64,000 bases of DNA from TMP-24 sp046348855 (lineage in GTDB: Bacteria > Pseudomonadota > Alphaproteobacteria > Rhodobacterales > Rhodobacteraceae). The stretch is from NCBI GenBank assembly GCA_046348855.1, contig JAXMDK010000017.1:38492-102491 (forward strand). The letters run 5' to 3'. This document shows positions 1 to 8,254 of the stretch, piece after piece. The notes under the pieces are model-generated. The model did not search any database. It worked only from the letters and a program-made list of their open reading frames with translations, and was not told the origin of the DNA. The translations under genes and the position numbers were made by a program. Each line of letters opens with the position of its first letter. Position 1 is the first letter of the stretch.

Positions 1-838
1 TTGCCGCCATCAGCGCATCGGTGACCGGCCCCCGTTCGTCGGGGAGAGGCACAGTCACGCCCGTCGCCTTGCGGATTTCCTCGGCTTTGCGAAGAATGAC
101 GTCCAAGACGGCACCGTCGATGGCGCTGTCGGGCGAAAACATCATGATCGAGCGAACGAGTTCGGCGGGTTGTCCGAAACGATCTACGCGACCTTCGCGC
201 TGTTGATGGCGCGTCGGATTCCAGGAAAGGTCGTAGTGGATCACGGTGTCGAACAGCTGTTGAAGGTTGATCCCCTCCGACAAGCAGTCCGTAGCGACAA
301 GGATGCGCTGATCTGTGGCAGCACTTTCCTCCGCCGCCATTTCCGCGACGCGATCGCGACGTTCGTCCGGTGTCAATTCACCCGTCACGGCTTGCACATT
401 CAACTTGGGGAAGGCCGTACGAAGCCCTTCCTTCACGTGTTCGGCCGTGGCGAGGTAGCGGCAGAAGACGACGGGGTTAGCGCCGTCTTGGATCAAGGGT
501 TTGAGGGCCTTGATGAGGGCGTTCAGCTTGGGATCTTCGGCCGTCAGAAGTTCGCTGGCCTTGTCGAGCAGCCCTTGAAGAGCGGGGTCATTTGAAAAGA
601 CGGTGTTTGGCTCGATGTCCACGGCGTCTTCGTCATCGCCATCTTCGTCGTAGATCTGCGGCTCGAGGCGGTCGTCTTCATTGGAAGCCCGGTTTCGCAA
701 CGCGCTCATTGCGGCTGCGGGTGACGATCCGACACAGCGCATCAGCGCCAGAGTGCCCCAGAAGGCAAGACGGCGATCCTTTTGCGCGTCCCCAGCCCGA
801 GACACGACCGAGAAGCAGTAATCAAGTACGGCTTTCCT
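1..838 (-). pseudogene. C-terminal part of a DrmD-like SNF2 helicase, runs off the window
   Basis: Read on the minus strand, one open frame continues without a stop from about 838 to the window edge. It has no start codon of its own. It contains a short segment rich in Ala and Arg (SSPAAAMSALRNRA), an acidic linker, and then a complete SF2/SNF2 C-terminal helicase core: VVFCRYL, then ILVATDCLSEGINLQ, then the arginine-finger motif REGRVDRFGQ near 169-203. The SPAAA-type segment before a helicase-C domain recalls DISARM DrmD, from memory of the family. The 5' end is missing because the frame joins the helicase fragment at 822-1373 out of frame near 830-840. This looks like a deletion junction between two helicase genes. 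The protein is unlikely to be made intact. The assignment to DrmD is moderate; the SNF2-type core is clear. Confidence 0.6.
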
Positions 839-1373
839 GACCGGTGTAACGTTTGACCACCGGCTTGAGCTCATCGGGCAAACCGGAACCGGCGATGAAC
901 TTGTCGATCTCCTTCATTTGGCTGTTTGCCAGTGCGTTCATGGGGTAAACGATGATTGCCGTCGTGCGACGCGGCTTTCCTGCGCGCCGGGCGCGGATGA
1001 TCGAGTCGACAACCGGCACGAAGAAGCACAGGGATTTCCCCGACCCCGTACCGGTGGTGACGACATAACTCTTTCCTTGCTTCGCCTTCGCGATCGCCTC
1101 GGCTTGGTGCCGGTGAAAGCGAAGAGGCGTGGTGCCAAACCGGAAAACCTTGCCCGTGCCGTCGTCGAGATCACCCGTGGCGACGAGTTCATCGACCGTC
1201 GGCCCCGCCATGAAGCGTGGGTTCAGAGACAAGAGGGCATCCGGCCAGAACTTTCCGGCGTCGTACTGGGCATCGATCTCGGATTTCAGATCAGGCGCTC
1301 GGATTGCGCTGAATGAACGCGAGAAGTGCTCGTAGGCATTTATCAATTGATGGTCGAATTCAAACGCTTTCAT
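822..1373 (-). pseudogene. Truncated N-terminus of a large SF2 (DEAD/DEAH) defence helicase
   Basis: The 183-residue product holds an N-terminal extension, a Q-motif-like TPLRFHRHQAEAI and a Walker A motif (TTGTGSGKS). It then has AIIVYPMNALANSQ (motif Ia) and ends at GQE followed by three foreign residues and a stop. There is no DEAH box and no second RecA domain, so it cannot be an active helicase. Its layout resembles the 1,500-2,000 residue helicases, often with a C-terminal DUF1998, that occur in defence islands; I cannot assign it to a named system. The ATG overlaps the stop of the WYL regulator by 4 bases (ATGA), so the two genes were an operon. The break point coincides with the start of the SNF2 frame, shifted by one base. 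Confidence 0.7.
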
Positions 1374-2260
1374 TGGAAACCTTGTCTCTCGGAGCTCAAT
1401 TGTTTGCTCTCGTGAATTCTATCCCGATTCAGTAGCACTATCTGCTGATCCTGCGGTTCCCTGGCCGCCGGGTCAGTATCTAATCCCAGCCGCCTTAGCG
1501 CGTAATAAAGGAGCGCGCGACGGACATTGATCTCAGCTTTGCCATCCCGCATCCCGTAGTCGAGCGCGATGATCTTCGCCTGCGTCGCCGATAGGTCGGG
1601 GTGGGGGGCGACTTCCAGAGTGACTTCGGAATGCCAGTCGCAATCATCACCGGCCGATATTTCGCTCTCGCGCACCGCTCGGATTTTGAGAATTCGCGAG
1701 AGCAGGAAGTCCTTGAAACACTTTTGGGTCAAGCAATACGCCCGGGTGTGCCATCGAAACCCGTCGAACGCGATGGCGTGCGGAGCAATCCAGCGCATGC
1801 GCGGCTCTGGGCTAGACAGAGACTGGTATTTCACCTCGATCGCCTCAGACCGACGAATAGCCCCAACGACTGACCGAAGTGTCACTGGATTGACTCCGCG
1901 CACTGGAATAGGCGTCGAGGCGTAGGGCGGGAGATCCGCTATCCAGGCATCCTCGCGGCTGAGGATCTGATCTGCGACAGACCGAAGTTGCGTAAGGTAG
2001 CGGCTCGCGTCTGGCTCGAGGAACACCGGCTTGAACTCAGCGCCTCGGACATAGGTCCGTGCGCTCTTGTCGTAGACCATGTTGTCTGGAGAAAAGCCGA
2101 TGTAGCGGTTCAGGTCGTTGGACGCCTGGTTCACCGAGACCCCGAACTGGGTCATCAGATCGCTGCGGTTCACGTGCCCCTCCCAGAACAGGCGGAACTC
2201 TATGAACTCTAGGCGCTGCGCGACTCCCCAACGAAGTTCCGACTTATCAGAGTCCACCAT
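1370..2260 (-). CDS. WYL-domain transcriptional regulator, BrxR/CapW type
   Basis: This 296-residue protein has an N-terminal winged helix (LRWGVAQRLEFIEFRLFWEG, then a recognition segment VSVNQASNDLNRY), followed by NMVYDKSARTYV and a WYL domain at about 120-210 (VKYQSLSSPEPRMRWIAPHAIAF) and a WCX-like tail. The wHTH-WYL-WCX layout and these N-terminal words match the BrxR/CapW family. Those proteins repress phage-defence operons by binding inverted repeats. I chose the ATG at 2260 because the family N-terminus begins there; a longer frame would run into the recombinase gene. It is translationally coupled to the truncated helicase downstream. A GCGCAC-N9-GTGCGC palindrome just upstream is a good candidate operator. 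The regulator is intact although the genes it controlled are broken. Confidence 0.85.
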   Translation of the reverse strand: MVDSDKSELRWGVAQRLEFIEFRLFWEGHVNRSDLMTQFGVSVNQASNDLNRYIGFSPDNMVYDKSARTYVRGAEFKPVFLEPDASRYLTQLRSVADQILSREDAWIADLPPYASTPIPVRGVNPVTLRSVVGAIRRSEAIEVKYQSLSSPEPRMRWIAPHAIAFDGFRWHTRAYCLTQKCFKDFLLSRILKIRAVRESEISAGDDCDWHSEVTLEVAPHPDLSATQAKIIALDYGMRDGKAEINVRRALLYYALRRLGLDTDPAAREPQDQQIVLLNRDRIHESKQLSSERQGFQ

Positions 2261-2280
2261 TTTTTCCCGGCATAGCTGTC

Positions 2281-2301
2281 GCGCACCGAAACTTTGTGCG
2301 C
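2281..2301. promoter_or_regulatory. Candidate operator of the WYL regulator
   Basis: A perfect inverted repeat, GCGCAC and GTGCGC separated by 9 bases, lies 21-41 bases upstream of the WYL start codon. BrxR/CapW proteins autoregulate through such palindromes (family knowledge); binding here is inferred. Confidence 0.4.
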
Positions 2302-2393
2302 CCACTTTCTGGTCCCATTCCAGGCTATCGGGGGAGACGGTGGCGTGCAATCCAAATACTTTGAAATATGAGACTTTCAGATGACAGAAGCAG

Positions 2394-4046
2394 TTAAAGC
2401 TCGCGAACAATCTGTTCTTGCTTGTTCCATTCTGGGGGTAGCTGCCTTCGTTTGAACCATTCCGACGTGAAGGAAACGGGCTGGTTACCCGCGGCAACCT
2501 GATCCAGAACATCCGGGGCGAGGAAGGCGAGACCGATTATCTGCTGGATGCGGCTCGAGGTGGTTTTCTCTCGAGCGGCAAGGTCGCCGAAGGAGGCGCC
2601 GTCCTTAATGGCAGCGTACCATCGTTGTGCAGTCAGGATGTTCTTCGCAAGCACTGGATCGACCTGCGGGACCGCGCTACCGAGAATGATGCGTGCTTCG
2701 ACACCTCGACGTTGCATCTGAAAGGATGCGGGAATCCGTCGGGCCGAGCTTTCAATCCGATCCGGCGCGATGCCAAGCCGTTCCGCCAGAACCTTCCGGT
2801 CGAGCCGCAAAAGGATGCTACCCTGCGCAAGATCGGCACGGCGCAGCAGGGGTGCCCAGAAGTCAGCACTGCCCTCCAGGTCACAATCATTCGCGACTTG
2901 CAGAAGCTTCTCCTGCAGAGCCGAGACCTCAGAGGCCGTGATGTCCCGGATCAGATCGGTCACCACGGTGGGTTTGCGCAAGTGATCGGCGAGGACCCGC
3001 GCAATGCCAGCCTCGAGGTCGCGGGCCGGCAACCGCCACGCATCGGCGTGTCTCTCACGCCGGCTGGTGATTAGCCTGCGCGAGATGTAGTAGCGCAGAC
3101 GCTTGCCGTTTTTCCGAGAATGGCTCGGGGTCAACCGATCTCCGGTATCATCGAAGAGCTTGCCGACCAAGGGCGAGCGTTCCGCCGCGTTCGACCGACC
3201 GCGTACGCGGGCCGCCTCGGAGGCAAGACGTTCTTGCATTTCGTCCCATGCCGCAGGGTCAATGATTGCGGGATGCTGCCCGTCATAGATCTTATCCCGG
3301 TGCCGGATGCGGCCGGCGTAAAGCGGGTTGCTCAGGATCTGATAGATGTGCCCGCGGCTGAATGGTGTGCCGCCGGTCGAGGTGCCCGTAGCGAACGACC
3401 GCAACCGCGTTCGATAGCCAAGGTCTTCCGCACGTTCGGCGACTGCGCGGACCGAGCCGAGATCGTGATAGAGGTCATGGATGCGGTGGATGATTGGCGC
3501 TTCGGTCTCGTCGATCTTCAGGCTGCGCCCGTCAGGCTGGTAGCCGAAGGGAACTGTGCCGCCCATCCAGAGCCCCTTCTTCTTCGAGGCGGCGATCTTG
3601 TCGCGGATCCGTTCCGCCGTCACCTCGCGCTCGAACTGTGCGAAGCTGAGGAGCATATTCAGTGTCAGCCGTCCCATGCTGGTGGCGGTGTTGAAGGACT
3701 GCGTGACAGAGACGAAGGAGGCGCTGGCGGCATCGAGCCGGTCGACGATCTTCGCGAAGTCGGAGAGCGACCGGGTCAGTCGGTCTATCTTGTAGACGAC
3801 AATCTGATCAACGAGCCCCGCCTCGATATCCGCGAGCAGGCGCTGCAGCGCAGGCCGCTCCAGAGTCCCGCCGGACAACCCTCCGTCATCGTAGCGGGTC
3901 GGAATTAGCACCCAACCATCCGCCTTCTGGCTCGTCACATAGGCAGCGCATGCCTCGTGCTGGGCGTCGAGCGAGTTGAAGTCCTGATCAAGTCCTTCTT
4001 CGGAGGATTTCCGGGTGTAGATTGCACATCGGATTCGGCGGGCCAT
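2394..4046 (-). CDS. Large serine recombinase
   Basis: This 550-residue site-specific recombinase starts with a resolvase domain (IYTRKSSEEG, with the catalytic serine at about 14, then SLDAQHEACAAYV, IVVYKIDRLTRS and MLLSFAQFEREVTAERIRDKI). The recombinase domain follows at about 165-300 (GTVPFGYQPDG, FSRGHIYQILSNPLYAGRI), then a ribbon-like part without cysteines (HSRKNGKRLRYYISRRL) and a long helical tail. Such proteins integrate and excise mobile DNA through a 5'-phosphoserine link. The ATG at 4046 is preferred over a longer in-frame start because it begins the catalytic domain and lies 1 base past the DUF2924 stop. It is the last gene of a coupled DUF3489-DUF2924-recombinase cassette. 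Attachment sites could not be identified. Confidence 0.92.
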   Translation of the reverse strand: MARRIRCAIYTRKSSEEGLDQDFNSLDAQHEACAAYVTSQKADGWVLIPTRYDDGGLSGGTLERPALQRLLADIEAGLVDQIVVYKIDRLTRSLSDFAKIVDRLDAASASFVSVTQSFNTATSMGRLTLNMLLSFAQFEREVTAERIRDKIAASKKKGLWMGGTVPFGYQPDGRSLKIDETEAPIIHRIHDLYHDLGSVRAVAERAEDLGYRTRLRSFATGTSTGGTPFSRGHIYQILSNPLYAGRIRHRDKIYDGQHPAIIDPAAWDEMQERLASEAARVRGRSNAAERSPLVGKLFDDTGDRLTPSHSRKNGKRLRYYISRRLITSRRERHADAWRLPARDLEAGIARVLADHLRKPTVVTDLIRDITASEVSALQEKLLQVANDCDLEGSADFWAPLLRRADLAQGSILLRLDRKVLAERLGIAPDRIESSARRIPASFQMQRRGVEARIILGSAVPQVDPVLAKNILTAQRWYAAIKDGASFGDLAAREKTTSSRIQQIIGLAFLAPDVLDQVAAGNQPVSFTSEWFKRRQLPPEWNKQEQIVREL

Positions 4047-4047
4047 C

Positions 4048-4542
4048 TCAAGCCGCCTTTCTGCGATGAGACGGCTTGGTGGGCGTATCGTCCCGCCGAA
4101 CCTCCTCAGCCAACCCAAAGAATCGGGGGCCCGACCAACGGGCTCCCGTGATTTTTCGGGCGATGGCGGAAAGCGACACATACCGCTCCCCGCCCATCAG
4201 GAAGCCGCCGTCGATCGCTTCGACGGTCCAGGTGCGCCCCTGCCATTCCCGGATCAGTTTGGAGCCAGGGCGCAGCTTGGTGCCAACGGACGCCCGAGAC
4301 GCACTGCCAGCGGCGATGCGGTCGAGATCCTCGAGGGTTCGAACCTTAGGGCCCCCGAGCGCCTGACACTGCAGTTCAAAGGCGAGCGCGCGGCGCAAGA
4401 ACGGCAGCGAGAGGTTCTTCGGGGGCGGTGCCCCGATCACCTCGCGCCAACGGTCGAGCAGGGCGGCGCGATCTGCGGTTTCGAGAGAAGTGAGAGCTTC
4501 AGGCAGGCCTTTCAGTGTAACCGGTTGTTGGGTCGAGCTCAT
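4048..4542 (-). CDS. DUF2924 protein, recombinase partner
   Basis: This 164-residue basic protein has the typical DUF2924 features: an N-terminal helical half (RAALLDRWREVIGAPPPKNLSLPFLRRALAFELQ) and a C-terminal part with GTKLIREW-like and GRTWTVEAIDGGFLMGGERYVSLSAIARKITG words. In alphaproteobacteria this family sits directly before serine recombinase genes. It is thought to act with the recombinase, but its biochemical role is not known to me. Its start overlaps the DUF3489 stop (ATGA), and the recombinase starts 1 base after its stop. Tight coupling implies fixed stoichiometry. Confidence 0.85.
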   Translation of the reverse strand: MSSTQQPVTLKGLPEALTSLETADRAALLDRWREVIGAPPPKNLSLPFLRRALAFELQCQALGGPKVRTLEDLDRIAAGSASRASVGTKLRPGSKLIREWQGRTWTVEAIDGGFLMGGERYVSLSAIARKITGARWSGPRFFGLAEEVRRDDTPTKPSHRRKAA

Positions 4543-4865
4543 TGACTGGCCTCTGCGCTGTTGTTGGAGATCACATCGGCGCCAGCGCTGAGGGCGATCC
4601 GATAGATCAGCCCGGAGCCGCCATTCCCCGGCTTGGCCGTTTCGACCTTGTGGCCTGCCTTACGCAACCCGGTGATCGCTGCGCGGGTGGTATGCGGTTG
4701 CCAGCCGAGTGCCGTGCTGATCTCTGCAATCGTGCTGCCTTCCGGTTGGCGTAGCATGTCGATCAGCCAGGTCTTCTTACTCTCGGCGCGGGCCGGCGCT
4801 TCCGTTTCGATCGTTCGGCTAGAAGCGTCGGTTGTGAAGGGCGTGGTCGTGGGTTTCTTCGCCAT
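4539..4865 (-). CDS. DUF3489 helix-turn-helix protein
   Basis: This is a 108-residue protein. The first 40 residues are polar and look disordered (MAKKPTTTPFTTDAS), then a DUF3489 winged helix follows: KKTWLIDMLRQPEGSTIAEISTALGWQPHTTRAAITGLRKAGHKVET, ending in a short wing (SGLIYRI). It is presumably a DNA-binding protein. The ATG at 4865 has a very good ribosome site (AGGAGG 6 bases upstream), so the longer frame to 5051 is rejected. It is the first gene of the cassette, overlapping DUF2924 by 4 bases. It may control or direct the recombinase; that is inference from position. Confidence 0.85.
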   Translation of the reverse strand: MAKKPTTTPFTTDASSRTIETEAPARAESKKTWLIDMLRQPEGSTIAEISTALGWQPHTTRAAITGLRKAGHKVETAKPGNGGSGLIYRIALSAGADVISNNSAEASQ

Positions 4866-5352
4866 AGTTGGCCTCCTGATTGGGGCCGGATCCATACCGG
4901 CCTTCCTACCAGGCAGAGCCCGGAGTTCCGGGCGGGGGCGCCGAACAATCCCGCTGTGTCGGCATGACCTGACTACCGCTTGCGGGCCTGACGAAGTCCA
5001 GCGAGAAGTTGTAGGTGGGCAGGAGGGGCGGATTGCTGTCATTATCCGCAACTGTCAACTTGACGGACGGCCGAGCCAAAGGTTGACATTCGCAGTGTGA
5101 TAGATGGCCGATTCTTTCTGCGTCACCGCATTACTCCATCGATCCCATAGCCTTTGTAAACGAGCTTGCGCCAAACATTGAATCTGGTGAGATCATAGAC
5201 GATGTTTGACACACTGACTGCCCTTTGCTCCTCATACGGCTGAATCAAGTGGCCCCCCCCTATCGAAACGATGAAGCCCTCAACGCCAACTGCTTCTGCG
5301 GAACATGCCACTTCGGCCTAAGCAAACAAAGCGTTCAAAGTGGAGGGAAAAA
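4866..5352. other. Intergenic region between cassette and defence genes
   Basis: About 490 bases with no convincing gene. A minus-strand frame at 5123-5311 (62 codons, starting MACSAEAVGVEGFIV) has a protein-like composition, but no ribosome site or family was recognised. It may be the remnant of a gene cut when the cassette moved in. The promoter of the DUF3489 cassette should lie at 4866-5100, and that of the next gene at 5200-5350. Base composition drops to clearly AT-richer values from about 5.1 kb onward. Confidence 0.4.
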
Positions 5353-6741
5353 TTGAAGCAGATCACAGCAAGACGATTTGATGCACTTTGCTACGTCAGA
5401 GCGCCATACATGCACATAATGGCCGCAGAGGTGCGGCACTATGAAACCGCGGATTTAACCAATCTTGGGCTCGTGGTATTTGACCGCACTGACCAAGATT
5501 TTGGCTACATTATTTTGGGCAGAGACCAACGAAGAATATTCAGGGCGCTAGAAGTTGGCGGCGCATGGTTCAGAACTCCGGATGAGGCAGAGGCCGCACT
5601 TAAAGAAGCTATCCAACCTTATGAAGCGGATGGTATGTCTGTTTACCCGCAAGGCGACGAGATCAAACCAACTCTTGATATTTTTGAGCCAGTGGTTCCG
5701 GAACAACAGCAGCACCAGTATTTTAAAGCCCTCATAGCTTCCGACCATCGGGAAGCGGCACGAAATCTTATTCAGGAGATCGCCTATTCCTTCGTCGATG
5801 TCGATGGAAATTACGTTCAGCAATTTCAATCTACTGGCTTTGATCAAAGGCTATGGGAACTCTTCCTGTACGTTCTTTTTCACAAGGCTGGTTTTGAAAT
5901 CGATAATTCTCGCCAAGTGCCGGATTACGCCCTGTCGAAATTTGGGTTCAGTGTCTTTATCGAGGCCGTAACTGTTGGCCAAAACCCAGATTTCGATGTT
6001 CCGGCGAATAGTGCGGCCGAGATCGCAGAGCTTTCGAAAGATTATATGCCGATCAAGTTTGGCAGCCCTCTTTTCAAGAAGCTCAGTCGGCAACCGAAAT
6101 ACTGGGACTTGCCCCACGTCGCTGGCCACCCGTTCGTGCTGGCGATCCACGACTACCACGGTCTCGCGACGGAGGACACGCCTGGATCGATGACTTGGTC
6201 AAGGGCAGGACTGGTCAATTATCTTTACGGGGTCCGCGATGACGTTGTCGTCGATGGCGACAGAGTCTCTCCCAGAATGGTTGTAGGCCGAACCGGACTC
6301 GAACCGGCTATCAGATTGGTCGCGGAACACACCTACGGATCGAAGACGATACCTAGCCGCTTCTTCGCCCAGCCTGGTGCCGAAAATGTCAGCGCTGTTC
6401 TGTTCTCGAACGGAGCAACGATAACTACCTTTGGCCGCATGGGGAAGATCGCTGGCCTCGGAAATGCCAACGTGAAAATGCTGCGCATGGGGATGTGGAT
6501 AGGTGAAGATCAAGTTAGTTCGGAGCCCTTTGTCACGGATGCGGACTCCGAGGATTACGACGAAGGATGGGGCGATACGGTGACCATGTTCCACAATCCT
6601 TGGGCGAAGTTCCCTGTGCCTGACGAGCTGTTTCCAACTATTAGCCACGCGATCTTCGATCCAAACACATGTCGCGTACACTATAAGTTCACGCCCAAGC
6701 ACGTCCTCACCTCGGTCACCAACGTGATTGTACCGACGTAA
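5353..6741 (+). CDS. Uncharacterised protein, possible PD-(D/E)XK-like fold
   Basis: The product is 462 residues from a TTG start with a strong ribosome site (GGAGGG, 5-base spacer); an upstream in-frame ATG at 5305 has none. I do not recognise the family with certainty. Some uncharacterised proteins annotated as 'glycosaminoglycan attachment site' share its central words. The middle holds QVPDYALSKFGFSVFIEAVTV, where a PD and a following (I)EA pair on a strand could be a degenerate PD-(D/E)XK nuclease site. The segment GHPFVLAIHDYHG resembles a later strand of that fold. There are no membrane segments or signal peptide. It lies 166 bases upstream of the short-Argonaute operon on the same strand and in the same AT-richer DNA, so it may be a neighbouring or accessory defence gene. 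Confidence 0.55.
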   Translation: MKQITARRFDALCYVRAPYMHIMAAEVRHYETADLTNLGLVVFDRTDQDFGYIILGRDQRRIFRALEVGGAWFRTPDEAEAALKEAIQPYEADGMSVYPQGDEIKPTLDIFEPVVPEQQQHQYFKALIASDHREAARNLIQEIAYSFVDVDGNYVQQFQSTGFDQRLWELFLYVLFHKAGFEIDNSRQVPDYALSKFGFSVFIEAVTVGQNPDFDVPANSAAEIAELSKDYMPIKFGSPLFKKLSRQPKYWDLPHVAGHPFVLAIHDYHGLATEDTPGSMTWSRAGLVNYLYGVRDDVVVDGDRVSPRMVVGRTGLEPAIRLVAEHTYGSKTIPSRFFAQPGAENVSAVLFSNGATITTFGRMGKIAGLGNANVKMLRMGMWIGEDQVSSEPFVTDADSEDYDEGWGDTVTMFHNPWAKFPVPDELFPTISHAIFDPNTCRVHYKFTPKHVLTSVTNVIVPT

Positions 6742-6907
6742 ACGTGTGCAGGGAAAGCGCCGGAAACATCTGAAAGTTCACCACTGAGGGTAATCTCGAT
6801 TGATTTCGGCGAGAGAAAAGCGGCACCGTATCCTGATGCCAAATTGTCCTCGATGGCAAGATGTGGTAGCTGTTTGACCTCTCCACCACTTCTACTGAAG
6901 GATGCGA

Positions 6908-8254
6908 ATGTCGAAGGTCGTTACAGGCAACCAGATTACAGGTGAGGCTGGTGAGGCAATCATCAAGGCCGAGTTCCTGAAGATTGGCCTGATCTACCAG
7001 TGCTTCGGACGCCTGGAGTCCGGCACGGACGGCGTGGTCGAGCTACGTGATCCGAAGACTGGGGCCACTTCATCCCAGTTCGTCGCCGTTCAGGCGAAAA
7101 CCACGGCCAAAGCGCGCTATGCGTCCGAGACGGACACTTCATTCGATTACCTGATCGACCCAAGAGACCTTGCGAACTGGAAACAAGCTAACCTTCCGGT
7201 GATAATCGCACTTCATCGGCTGGAAGACAATTCAACCTTTTGGAAGAGCATATCGGATCATGTTCCGGGCGAAGAGCGCCGACTTCGGTTCGACAAGGTG
7301 GCAGATCGGCTCATGCAGTCTTCCGTGGACGCGATTGCCAATCTGATGATCGATCAGGCGTCTCCGGGGGTGTGGATACCGCCATTGAATTCCGGTGAGA
7401 AGGCGGTCCTCAACATGTTCCGAGTAGTTCTACCGGGTGAAATTTTCGTTGCAGTTCCGGCTTATCCCAACGGGCGTCAGGCCAGCGCCGTAATGGCTGA
7501 GAAAGATGATGGGCGCTTTGACTGGTCGATCAGGGGTAATCGCTTTGTCTCCTTCCATGACCCACGTGGCGAAAGCACTGAGTTGTTGGTCGAGCCTGAT
7601 ACCGTCGAAGCTGTGAACACCGGCCTCGTCGCGAACACCGACGACCAGGATGACCAGAATGATATCGCTCACCTTCTACGGAGATGTCTCGAGCGACAGT
7701 TCGATAATCTCCTGATGTTTGGGCGTCATCAGGGTCGGTCTTTATTGATGTTTCGACCTGAGGACATCTGCAAGCCCCTCGACTACTCCTACCGTTCGGC
7801 GACAAACCCGGCCAAAGCCCGAGTGGTTGCCGTGAAGATGCGCAAGGATGAAGAAGATCGGGTGGCATATGTTCGGCACCACGCTTTTTACCCCAAGTTC
7901 GAACGCATTGGTCAGCATTGGTTCCTGGTGGTCGAGCCGACCTATTTCTTCACCTACGATGGTTTCCGGTGGCACCAAAGAGCCGAGGCGCTTCTGAGCG
8001 GAAAGAAGCGGTTGGAGAAGAACTCCGCAATCTGGGGCCAGGTGCTCATGTGGCAGCACCTACTGTGCAAGGCTGACGAACAGGAGAGCTACGATCTTTT
8101 TCATGAAGTAACACAGAGAATCCCCGAATCTCTGAGATTTGAAGCGGCACCCGTCATTGATTTGCCCGTCGCGACACCTGAGGTTGCCTGGTCGAGGCGC
8201 GGCGGTTCAGATGCATTGGTGGACGAAAGTGACCAGTGGGAGTTGCCGGTATGA
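6908..8254 (+). CDS. DREN (DUF4365)-APAZ effector nuclease of a SPARDA system
   Basis: The product is 448 residues. Residues 1-150 form a DUF4365/DREN PD-(D/E)XK nuclease: TGEAGEAIIKAEF, then SGTDGVVEL with Asp41, then FVAVQAKT with Gln62-x-Lys64 as the QxK form of the active site, and LPVIIALHR. Residues from about 175 on match the position and size of an APAZ region, the part that replaces the Argonaute N and PAZ domains. In SPARDA systems the short Argonaute binds this protein; recognition of invader DNA by a guide unleashes collateral DNA and RNA cleavage that halts the cell (published for homologues). The second ATG (6908) is preferred because GAAGG lies 6 bases before it, while it abuts the ATG at 6902. 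Its stop overlaps the Argonaute start by 4 bases. Confidence 0.88.
   Translation: MSKVVTGNQITGEAGEAIIKAEFLKIGLIYQCFGRLESGTDGVVELRDPKTGATSSQFVAVQAKTTAKARYASETDTSFDYLIDPRDLANWKQANLPVIIALHRLEDNSTFWKSISDHVPGEERRLRFDKVADRLMQSSVDAIANLMIDQASPGVWIPPLNSGEKAVLNMFRVVLPGEIFVAVPAYPNGRQASAVMAEKDDGRFDWSIRGNRFVSFHDPRGESTELLVEPDTVEAVNTGLVANTDDQDDQNDIAHLLRRCLERQFDNLLMFGRHQGRSLLMFRPEDICKPLDYSYRSATNPAKARVVAVKMRKDEEDRVAYVRHHAFYPKFERIGQHWFLVVEPTYFFTYDGFRWHQRAEALLSGKKRLEKNSAIWGQVLMWQHLLCKADEQESYDLFHEVTQRIPESLRFEAAPVIDLPVATPEVAWSRRGGSDALVDESDQWELPV

Noticed and set aside
1..1373. A complete DISARM system
   Set aside because: Only helicase fragments are present; no methyltransferase, DrmB or phospholipase D gene is visible.
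3120..3908. 262-codon plus-strand open frame across the recombinase gene
   Set aside because: It is antisense to a clear serine recombinase, with no ribosome site or recognisable domain.
5123..5311. 62-codon minus-strand frame
   Set aside because: Composition is protein-like, but there is no ribosome site, family or neighbour support; described only within the intergenic entry.
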